64,000 nucleotides of DNA from Henricia sp. BOLD:AAB3569 (taxonomy: Eukaryota > Echinodermata > Asteroidea > Spinulosida > Echinasteridae), in the NCBI GenBank assembly GCA_037783545.1, contig JBBELK010001207.1, positions 105,049 to 169,048 on the forward strand. The letters are read 5' to 3'. Positions 39,401 through 51,400 of the stretch are shown in pieces. A model generated the notes under the pieces. That model was given only the letters and a program-made list of their open reading frames with translations. It was not told the DNA's origin and did not search any database. Numbering within the stretch: position 1 is the stretch's first letter; each line of letters begins with the position of its first letter. A program made the position numbers and the translations under genes.

Positions 39401-42400
39401 CCGTACACTTTGCCTCTGCGTTCAATCCCCTCGTGTACCATCAAATTAGAATTCGCAGGTAAAACGTGGCTAATTTGTGTTTTTGACTCAAATGTTCGCT
39501 GGTAATATCGAGCTCAGATACAGATTAAACCTACTCATGTATATCTGTTTTGGGATTATATAGGGGTGGAATAATGGAGATGACTGTCGAAAACCTGTGG
39601 TCACGGTAATGCGTGAAGCTTAGTGCGTCGGTGAGGAGTATAATCCCAAAACAGATATAATCCCAAAACAGATATACAGTTGGTTTAATCTGTATCTGAG
39701 CTCGATATTACCAGCGAACATTTGTGTCAAATACACAAATTCGCCACGTTTTACGAGTTTGAAGCGCCGAGAGCTTCACTCGCCTGCGAATTCTCATTCG
39801 ATTGTACACGAGGGGATTGAACACCGAGGCAAAGTGTACTAGATTTCTATCCCATCATGTACCGCGCGCAGTGAATTGTGGGGGAACCGTAAAGGCATGT
39901 ATTCTGTCTTTTGATTTCGAGCATCTGTTCACAAAATAATTTGTACGGTAACTTGACTTGGAAAAAAACAAACCAAAAAGAAAAACAAATTGACTTGCGA
40001 CATTAACGTGGGAAAAGTTTATATTTGAACCCAGTAAAATCATTATTTTGATGCTTAATCTCCCAACATACATGTCCATATTTATTTCATTTGCTAACTG
40101 AATGCAGAAAGACTTTGTCTGAAGGACTTGGAATCACGTGACCGGGACCAAGCTGTTTTTTCTTATGAAAAATTCATTCGTCACCATGGCGACATGTACT
40201 CCGATGCTAAACTGTATCTATTTGGTTCATCGAGAAACGGTTTTGGGTTTACAAGGAGTGACATGGATGTTTGCTTGAAGTTTGAGCAGTATGAAAATGC
40301 AGAGGTGCGTATGTAGATTCTTTACAAAAAGATATCGTCTAAAAGAGATGCGCATTTTAGAATCAACTACATGTATTTTTTTTAATGGTTTTATTCTGCA
40401 GTCTAAATGCTGAATTACATGAAGCTTAAAAGTGTGCTCCGCCTAAACATTAAGATACATAGGTTTTGTGTGGTTCTGTTTCTTACTGCATGCTACATGT
40501 ACATGTAGGTATGTTGTTGCACTATTGCACTATTTGTTGCTAAAGTTATCTTCTGTTTTGAGAGACAATAACTGGCATTGCACAGAGTTATGATCCTAGT
40601 GAAAAAGTCTCTCCAGTATTGAAAACAGACTTGTATACGTTTAGTTTCTTTAACACCATTTACTTGAATATAAAAATAAACAATTAGTTTGTTATGAGTT
40701 CGTGGTGATGAGGCCCTTTGCTTCACTACATTATCTCAGCCGCTCACCAGCAGCTGAAATGGACAATTGTATCTGCATGACAGACGCACCTTGTCACAGG
40801 AATAGGTGAAAACAGTCATTTGAACAAACACAAAATTCAAAAAACACAACATACTAATATCCCTAACTTATTAAATAAAAATATTAAACATCTTTTTTGG
40901 CAGACACAAGTGAAGAAAAAAAACACGCTTGTAAGAAATGCATGTCAAGTCAGGTCATTTCTATCAAAGACTCGAGTCCAAGTAATTTGTAACAGTGATT
41001 TGAGTCAAAGTCAAGTCATTTGAGGTTGGAGACTTAAAGGGGCTATGTCACGGTTTGCGCATGCGCAGCAAAACTTGAAAAAGTGTGGCTAACTTTTTTA
41101 AGTTTTGTCGCCAGGTTTTGCATATCCTCTTCAATCTGTGCCATCCCTTATAATTCTTCAGTAATGTTGGCATTGGTGTACTTGTCAACGTCCAGGATGT
41201 CCTGATGCGCATTACTTTTTACTTGAAATCGCACTGTTTGCCGTATTTTTAAGCCGCCAAACATCGACATCACCGGATGTGTGGCCGTCGTTAAAAAAAC
41301 TTGACAAAATATGACAGAAACGGCATCGAATGAGATGAATGACATAGTTGGATACAGTATAATTTGTTATAATTAAAACTGACATGCTTATTTGGTCCTG
41401 ACAGCAATTTTACAGCATACCTTCTGTCCTTGGAAAGACACAGTGGCCGCCACTGCTGTATGATTTTGTTTTTCCAGACATTGATCGCGCAATCGCGCGC
41501 GCGATGCCAAATCGAACAAATGCGCGCACACGATGTACAATGTAGTTGAATTCTGCGTATTGTAAACACTCATAAACGAACACACTGCCCATGCGGCACG
41601 TGCTTACTACCCGATGTACACGCACTATAGCACACGCACCAATGGCGTTGTGTAACAAAATTGCACTACATTCATCTGAGCCCGCACGTATGTCAAAATA
41701 TGAAAGGATTTCGCACATGCGCAAACCGTGACATACATGTAGCCCCCTTAAGTCGATGAAAATCGACACTCGAGTCGTTACAACAGAGGTTAGGTGCAAA
41801 GTGACCAACATTTGTATATTTTCATTTCAGGAGCTAGACATTCCATACATTATCGAAGACCTTGCGAAGAAGTTGAAGAAAAACCGGAGTCTGCAGCGCG
41901 TCTATCCAGTTTCAACAGCCAAAGTGCCCATCGTCAAATTTGTTGATTACAAACTGCGCTTAGATGTCGACATCAGTCTTTACAACTGCTTAGCGCAAGC
42001 AAATACGCATATGCTACATGTGTACTCCCAAATGGACCCTCGAGTAAGGCCGCTAGTCTACACTGTTAAACTCTTTGCTAAGGTAAGATTTGCAGTAACA
42101 AAACCAAAAATGTGAGCCACTCCACCAAAAGTAGGCTCTTGCATATGAAAATGGAGCTAATGACTTAATCAGATAGAGTATATTATAAGCTTCACAAAAC
42201 TACAAACATTGTGTCAAAAATTTACCAAGTTATGACCATTTCCGTGATGACCAAGAGCACATTTTTTTAAGAAGCAATTTAGAGAAAAATGGCATAGAAG
42301 GTTGTACCATGCATATTCTGACTCCAAATTCCCGATACCTATAGGAAAACATGGTGGTGTTTCAGCAAGAATGACATATCTTCAAATCACACAGGGGGAT

Positions 42401-45400
42401 AAAACTATTTGTAACAGTTTACCAATCATGTATACTATCTTTAAAGGCAGAGGCTCGTCAGCAATGCGCGCGCCAAATTCGTGTCACGAAATACGCAGCT
42501 CCAAGCCTTTGCTATGGAGCTGCGTATTTCGGCACGAATTTGGTGCGTGCGCATTGCTGCGAGCCTGTGCTTTTAAAACCACCCTCGGGAAGTGCTCTGT
42601 GCCAATAGAAATCGATAAACTGTCTAAGGTATTTATGACTACAAATTTCCATAATTTTCTCTGTTCTAACATACATGTATGTAGGTCTGTGATATCGGCG
42701 ATGCGTCCAAGGGCAGCCTGTCCTCCTATGCCTTCACACTCATGGCCATTTTCTTCCTACAACAGAGGAAACCACCTGTCCTACCAGTGTTGCAAGAGGT
42801 AGGCTTCAAGTCAAATTTTATCAGTATGTAACCAAGCAAACAAGGAAGGTCACTTTTTTTAAATACAAATACACCAAATTTATTTTCAAAATAGTACATT
42901 CTTATACACTCGACCAAAAAAGTTCTGTCACCAGTAAGACATTTGTAGATATTTATTATGAAATTGGATTTAATGTAGGAAAATAATATATCAAATTTTA
43001 GCTAAACATATCCATGATAGCAAGCTTCACGGAACAGGAATGCAACAAAGGAGTGTGGGGTCAGAATGAAAAACACCAAAAAACAACGATATCAACTTTA
43101 TTGCACTCAAGCAAGGAGAGTTACAGTTCAGTATTTTGCTTCCACCATACCTAATGCAATGGCACGATTCAGATTGGACAATTTAACCATTTTGATTTGG
43201 ATGTTTTTGACAAGACATTGATAAATCCAAACTGACTTAAAAATTTCCTAATTGTCTACACACAAATTGCCCAAATCACAAGTTGCATTGTTCTTTGGTG
43301 TTTTTCATTCTGACCCCACACTCCTTTGTTGCATTCCTGTTCAGTGAAGCCTGCCATCATGATCTTTCTTGAGCTCTATTCCTTTGAGGGATATGTTCAG
43401 CTAAAATTTGATATATTATTTTCCTACATTAAATCCAATTTAATAATAAATATCTATAAATGTCTTACTGGTGACAGAACTTTTTTGGTCGAGTGTACAT
43501 TGCCAATTTCAATAGTTTTCAATCTTTTACAAGGCAAGATAGACCGGATACTCAAAAAATGTTTATATATGCAGGGTACAGTCTTAACTAATAGGAATAC
43601 AGTAGTGTACTATAATATCAAAACGATGGTATATCAAAATGACAGTTTGTCAAAACGATGATAAAAAACTACAGCCATATAATGGGTCTAATGTTAACAA
43701 TCCCGAAAGTTCTGCCAAGCACAAACCGGTAAAAGGGCAAAGCGTCCGTAAAGTACCAGCAGATCAAAGGGCAAAGCTTCCGTCAAGCACTGACAGGTCC
43801 AAGGGCAAGGCTTCCGTAGAGCACCAATAGATGCCTCGTCAACAGTCCAGCAAAGATGCCAAAATTTAACACGACGAATCCAGTGAACGATTTCCCATGT
43901 ATCGCATCGCAAAATGCGACGCGTTTTTGACAATCTGCGATGCCACTTTTCAAAGTGCATCGCAGTTTTTGACTTGATTTAGCGATGCAATTTGCGACAC
44001 ATTTTTTTCAACATCTTGTCCTTATTCTTGCACTTCCAGATTAGTTTTGTGAATGTTAGTTTTGTGAATGTTATCGGCCTGATAAGCTGAAATTCCGGTC
44101 CGACTGGAATGAACAATTGCCGATCAAAAAATTCAGCTCCCAATACGCACAACAAAATTTTCACACGGTGCTATACATGCTATACTAAGTAAAGAATTGA
44201 CATAAATTATCTTTCGTGAAAAAAGAACTACGGAGAGAACTGATAAAAAATACTTCGATCACTGCTTCTGATTCGCACGAGCGGCCAAAAAACAGCTCAC
44301 GAGTACGGTACACAGCAGCCCGGTCCAATAGTGGTGCTAATATACGTGCATGCGGTGGTACTGTAGCGGTAAGTTTCGTTACGGCACAACAAAACCTGCG
44401 AAGAGCTACCAACTGAGCAATGCACGTGAATACCAACCTCGTCCCCAGGGTGGCGAGCATCCTTATTCCTAACTGCAGTAGACCATGGGGCCGAGGTCGC
44501 ATGAATACAGTAAATTAGCGGCTTGATATCTCATACTGTCGATCACCGTTTTGTTAACTTAAACGTCATTGGCCAGAATTTAGTAGCAACAAGTCATATT
44601 ATTTTTATCAGCCAATCAGCATGCGTTTTACAACACGATCACTTTCTTGCAAAACTTGGTTAATTGTGTGTGCATGGAGATATCAGCTCAGCTGTCGATC
44701 GTACCGTGATTTTCATGATTGTTTTTTCGTGTATCCCAGCATGGAGGAATGATCGCAGTGACCGTGTTTTGGTTGATCGTCATTTTTGTGGAAAACATTG
44801 TCCACTTTCATGGATAAATTGTAAAAATGTGTTGGAGAAATGAGGATATTTCGAAAGTGGAACGGTCACCAGCTACCGGCAATGACTGGCCGTGTCAAGC
44901 CTGCCACTTAATTATAGCTCTGCATGCAGTGCGCGGGGCGGGGATAGACCGGGCCGGGAACCCGGAAGACTTGATGAGGCCTCGGCCTATGTCAATGGGC
45001 GCGGTAGGCCTATGGGAAAGAATTTAGTAAATGTACTTGATCATGGCTTCAGACCTTGTCGCAAAACATGAGGCAGACTGACAAATTTTTTTGGAAATGT
45101 TTTCTCAAAAATAATTAAATATTCCGACTCAAAAATTTGGAGTTTTTCCATCAAATCTGCACTCGCCGATGCTTTTAATAGGCATAGTCTTTAAAAGAGA
45201 AAAATTATGATGAGCTCCTCAGGAGTCTTATAAGTATTAAAATAACTTGCAAAAGAAGCTTTTTATGCAGCGTTTAATCATCCATTTGGAATTTGCTATA
45301 CAAAAAAACTGGATTGGTAAACAAAATTCAAAAATTGCTACGCAAAAAAAAATTGCATAGCAAATCTGCTATCCAATATTTCAGAACGAAATCGTTCACT

Positions 45401-48400
45401 GGAATCCACAAATTTACCACAAATAAATAAACAACAGTACTGGAACACCGTGTATGTGTGTGTTCATAACAGAATCTAAAATAAAATCTCTCATAAAAAT
45501 GAACAAAAATACTGTCCTATAGCTTATCTGAGTATTAAACGTTGTGCCAATGAAAATTGGCTGTAGAATGAGTTTGTATTAACCTTGGTGGCATATCTAC
45601 ACACAAACATTAAACTTGAGTGGCATTTGTTCAAATAAAAATAATTATTTTCTACTGGGAAACCACTTTCAATCATTAAAAACACTTGGAAATCTTAAAA
45701 AGCATGTCACACTTTTGGACCCCTAATTTTGGGAATTGCCCAATTATCCTAGACAAAATGTTTGACATCTTGGCCTTTTTCCAAATCTCGACTTGGGCTC
45801 AGGCTCAGGCTCCGACTCCATGTAAACCCTATGGAGACGGAGACGGAGACGAAGCCGAGATTTGGAAAAACCCCCTTCTCAACTTTCAAACACATTCACA
45901 AACCTTTTATATTTTGCAGATATATGATGAAGGCACTCGCAAGCCACAACACATCATCGAAGGCTGTAATGCCTGGTTTTGTAGTGACCTTAGAAAACTG
46001 GTAAGAATTTTTTTCTTCTGTATTCTCCAATAAAATGGCACCCCAACAACACTAATATTATGGAGTTGTAAAAAGGGAATCCATCCACGTGATGATTTTA
46101 AAAACCAAGTTTTGTATATAGTTTTGTATATAGATAAAGAAGTAGGTCTTATGGTGGTATCTGCAAACTAACTCACTTGACTGAAGATGTCCTTTAAAGG
46201 AACACACCGCCTTCGCTGGGCTACATGGGCTCGAAATAGACCCATACATTATTCTGATAGTTGTTCCGAAATAAACTAAATAGATCCTGAAAAGAAACCA
46301 TCAAATTTGGCCGTTTTTTAGCATTTAAAAAAAAATCAAGGTCATGTGATTTATAAATCACGTGGTCTTGGAGTTTGTTCTATTTCCAGCTATAGAAACC
46401 AGCACAAAGTGCGACTTACTTTTGTCATTCGCGGTTTGTAATGCCCTACAAACACTATGTACATACAGTAATTTCCAATTTATACACAAAACTGCCATAT
46501 GGATGAGAGAATCTTGCGGCGATAAATAATATCCGAAGAAAAAATAGCATAAATTGCGGACGTTGGAGAAACCAACTAGCTGCATTCGGGTTGCTTCCTC
46601 GAGTCGGCGCTGACCTGGGGGATCATGCAAGGTGTGTCGAGTCAGGGAAACAAGGAAATGAGGTTAAACACGTGTCGACCCATATCGAACGCCACCTTTA
46701 TTTACAAACATATCATCGCAAAGCTGACATAGTGACGAATATGCAATGGCTTTAAGACTGCATATTCGTCAGTATGTCAGCTTTGTGACGATATAAAACA
46801 TAATACATCGCGATGGCTGGTAAAGCGTATAGCCCAACATTTGGTCTCTTTTGGTAATTTTAAACATTTCTAGTTAATTACGTGACATTTTGATAATTTT
46901 TTTCACAACGACCTTCGAAAAATTATTGTCAAGAATGCTAGATCGCTACATTATGTAAACAGTAAGCCGGTGTGTTCGTTTAACTATTAAATTCTCAACT
47001 TTATTACATGCCCAGATTTGGAAGGGAACCAACAGAGAATCGGTGGGAGAGTTGTGGCTCGGTTTCCTGCGTTTCTTCACTGAAGAATTCAACACCAAAA
47101 AAAACGTGGTGTCCATCAAACAGCATAAGCCACTGACGCGCTTTGAGAAGATGTGGACCGGTGCATCGCGTGGTTTTGCCATCGAGGATCCGTTTGATCT
47201 GGATCACAATCTGGGCAGTGGGGTTTCTAAGAAGAGTAAGTCAGTACTAATTTGTTTGCAGTTGCAGTACTAATAATAATAATAATGATTAGATTTGTAA
47301 TAACCCTGGATGCAGCAATAGGGCGACAATTGGGGAAGCCTTTCCCCGGGGACCACCAAAATTTTGGGAAGAATCACTCAAATTTACACCAAATTTCTCT
47401 ACCCAAAGCTTCCAAAAATAGTTACAGACCTAAGAGAGACGGTTCTAGACCTAATAAAAATGGTTCTCGAAAAAAATGGTTTTTGACCTAAAAAAATGGT
47501 TTTTAATCTCAAAAATATTAGGGCGACACCAAATTGTCGCCCTATTGAGCGTGTTGCCCTAATATAGCTTTTTTACACACAAATAGTCGCCCTATCCTAG
47601 CAAACAGAGTTTTTGTATAGCGCACATATCCACCCTGCAGGGTGCTCAAGGCGCTGTTACCATTATTACCGCTGCCATCAGGGAATCACCAGAACCATTT
47701 CGCTTCAACTAGGTGGCTGCTGGTCAGGCGCACAACCCTATCAGCAGTTAGATTGTGGCATTCCCCTTAACAGCTTCCCATATATCGCTTGGGTTGACGA
47801 GGCAACTGGGATTAAGTGCCTTGCCCAGGGACACAGACACGTTGGTCGAAGTGGGGCTCGAACCCCCAACCTCTGATTGGGAGTCCCGCTTCATACCCAC
47901 TAGACCACACGCGCTCCCACATATATGCTGTAGTGTACTGTCACAATCTGGGAATGCAAAGCAAAACTCAAACAATCTCTCGGGCTTAGCATGTATTCAA
48001 TATTGGCCATCCCTTATAATATTTTAGTAACGCAGGCTGTGGTATACTTTTAAAGTGAGTATACTAGCTGAGCCTTATAGCTCAGCTGGTAGAGCATCTT
48101 CCTAGTGAATAAGAGGTCTCGGGTTCAAATCCCGTTAAGGCCCTTACGATATTTCTCTCATCCCAAGTTTCGTTGTTTCATTTCAATGGTGATCAGGCAC
48201 CATACCAGATGTTGTGTTTGTTGCTTTGCCCAGTTGTGCCACCATGCAACACCGAGAGAAAAAATGTGTCTATAGGGAAGCCAGAGGGAGTATACCAACT
48301 GTGCCTTATAGCTCAGCTGGTACAGCATCTTCCTAGTGAGTCAGAGGTCTCGGGTTCGAATCCCGATAAGGCCCTTACGATTGTTCTCTTATCCCAAGTT

Positions 48401-51400
48401 TGGTTGTTTCATTTCAATGGTGATCAGGCACCATACCAGATGTTGTGTTCGTAACCATAGAAATCAAATTTAAAGTAACGGGTGAATGAAATAGCTTATC
48501 ACTAGGCAATGTCACAAGAAACATCCATGAATTTTGATACATTACGAAAACAGCCTATTGCATTTGCAGTCAAATTGCATTTTCAGTCATCGTGAATATA
48601 TGCGTCATTCTCTTTTACCATACTTCATACATATTCATAAAGGAGAATCGCATTCTTACTGGTCCATTCCCCGTCACGTGCCAGTAGTTATTTTTGCTGT
48701 TTATCTGCGCGCATGCCAAAAGCACAAGCGTAGTAAACTATTCGTCGCTGCCAGGAAAATAGTACACTGCGCACGCGCTTTGCGAAGCATTCTTTCTTGG
48801 CAGCCCGGGAATAATGCACTACGCATGCGCTGTACGAAACAACCGGGCTAACGTGTGCAGCGCGCAGTACGCGCGACAGCACCGCGCGGGTGCAACCAAA
48901 GGTACAACACGCGTGCACGCACACGAGCTGAATGAAAAGATGGCTACACAAGTAAAATTTTACTCACCGTTTTCCTGAGGTCAGTGATTCCAAACTGGGG
49001 AAGAATATGTATGAGGTATGGTAACACAAATATCACATGGTTTATTTCGGGTGGATAGTCGATATAAGCTCCCCTCGGTATTGGAAGTTGACACGCTAGT
49101 TCCCTCGGCCTTCGGCCTCGGGATCTAGCGTGTCAACTTCCAATACCGAGGGAGCTAATATCGACTATTAACCCTTAAAGGCAGTATACATCATTGGTAA
49201 TCTCGAAAATCAGAAATGTTCACAGATTTACGCGTTACTTACACAATATAAACATGATGACCGCAGAAAACTTTCCCTGAAATGGTTTTGTCTGAAGTGC
49301 TATAGTCTTTGAGAAACGAGTAAAACAATTAGTTTTCGTCTCATGAGACGAAAATTAAATTCGCCCCAAAACCATTCCCCAAAACCAAGTGCCATTTCGC
49401 CCCCAAACCACTTCACCCCAAATTATTTCGTCCAAACACTACATCGCACAATTGCCACTTCACCCCAAAACCACTTCATGCACAGGCCGTGGTTCAGGGC
49501 GAAATGGTTCAGGGCGAAGTGGTTTTGGGGCGAAATGACTGCAGACCCTTTTTTGACTTTTCTCAAAAGTTATACGAAGTACGGAGCTGGTTTTTGCTAA
49601 GGTTGGTTTTAATCATGCATATCTTCAATCACACAGGGGGATAAATCTATTTGTAATAGTTTACCAATCATGTACATGTATACTATCTTTAAAGCATGTG
49701 ATATTTGTATAATATTTAACATTTCTAGCACTTGTCAAATTTAGGCGTTGTCTTATACGTAATTTCATTTCTTGGTTTATTTTTCCCAGTGGCAATATAC
49801 ATCATGCACGTCTTCATCAATGCAAGAGAGCATTTTGGCAGTCCAAAAAGAATACCCAGTTACTTCAGAGAGGTATAAAGGACCATGGAGTTGTTTACCC
49901 CCCTTCCCCAGCCCTTTTTACTACATTAACTACGGTTAAAGTTGACTGAAAATAGTAACAGATGCAGTAATGATTGCTTTCCAGTGACGTCACGCATTCC
50001 ATCCACCATTTTGGATGTCATTTGTCGTGGCCCGATTGATAACCGGCAAAAAAAGCAAGTGCATTGGTTGCCTCTGTTGCTTAACCTTGCTCTATGTTGT
50101 GGCGCCATGGCTGTTGTATCGATAAAGATAAAAACGTATTTCTTCAAAGCTAAAAATCGCGATCAAGTAGAAGCACTTTCGTAGAAGCACTAGTCTTAAA
50201 CACTTTCTTGCCTGGCCTGGCACGTTAGAACGCGGTGCTCTACCGTGCTCTACCGGCCCGAAAATCGGTACGGTAGAGGCAACGCAGCCGGTACAGTGCG
50301 GTGTCCGTGCGGTGAATTCTTAATTTTTAAACATTTTAAAAATTAGAAATCCGTTTCCCGGCACAGCGCGGTAGCCCACGGTACTGATATGGTTACCTCT
50401 GCGGTACAGCACGGTAGACGCCGATCTTCAACCGTGCTGTACCAATGTGACTGTAGCTTAAACAGTCTGTTAAAGGGCATAAACTTGAAATTTCATTTTA
50501 TTTTGAAAAAGGACTATAACTTCTTCTTCGATGTGCACTTGTTGACTGGTGGGGAACTTCCTCCAAATGACCGCTGCTGCAAGCTGTGTGGGAAGATTGG
50601 TCACTTCCTGAAGGAATGTCCCCATCGTAAAGGGAACAGGGATGCAAACACGAGAAGGGATAGAGACGAAGACATAAAAAGGAGGAGAGAAAAAGGTAGA
50701 GGGTGTTTAAAAGTTGGAACATTTGTATCACTTATTTAAAGACAGATTACAGGGGCGGATCTAGGAATTGTTCCAGGGAGGGGTTTTGCCAGTGCGAGTG
50801 CCGACAAATTTGCTCGGGGGCTGGGACTGGGGCTGGGTGCCCCCCAACCCCCAATCCCCAATTTTTATATCGGCTTGTTGCGGACAGGCGGACACAGAAA
50901 ATGCATTACATTATTATTATTATTATTATTATTTTTTTGTTTTTTGTCAAAGCAGGTGGGGGTTGGGGTGCACCCAGCCCCCGCCCCAGTCCCAGTCCCA
51001 GCCCCCGCCCCCGAGCGGCTTTGTCATGACGCCATTTTTGCGTTTTGCTCTGATGAGTGCAAGTCGAAAAATGCTTTAGCATGTCTTTGTCGTTACTTAA
51101 AGGCAGAGGTTCGTCAGCAATGCGCACGTGCGCAAAATTCGCAGCTCCATGCCTTTGCTATGGAGCTGCGTAATTCGTGGCACGAATTTGGCGCGCGCGC
51201 ATTGCTGACGAGCCTGTGCCTTTAATTCTATTTTTAAGGGCTAATATTATTGAGCACACCAGGATTAATAATGTAAAATGCATTGACACTGCACGTGATA
51301 TGAACCTTAACAAATGGCTCAATATTTTCTTCTTTTTAAAAAATTAATTTAAAGATAACCTTACATCAGATACACATGCAAGAGATAGCAAGCTGAATGC

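Noticed and set aside
41410-41811. 133-codon minus-strand open frame
   Set aside because: It covers a TTAA-flanked element and the start of the TUT exon 11 region on the opposite strand; no family match.
48072-48373. Two possible functional tRNA genes
   Set aside because: Anticodon stems are mispaired and both are followed by the same SINE body, so they are SINE heads.
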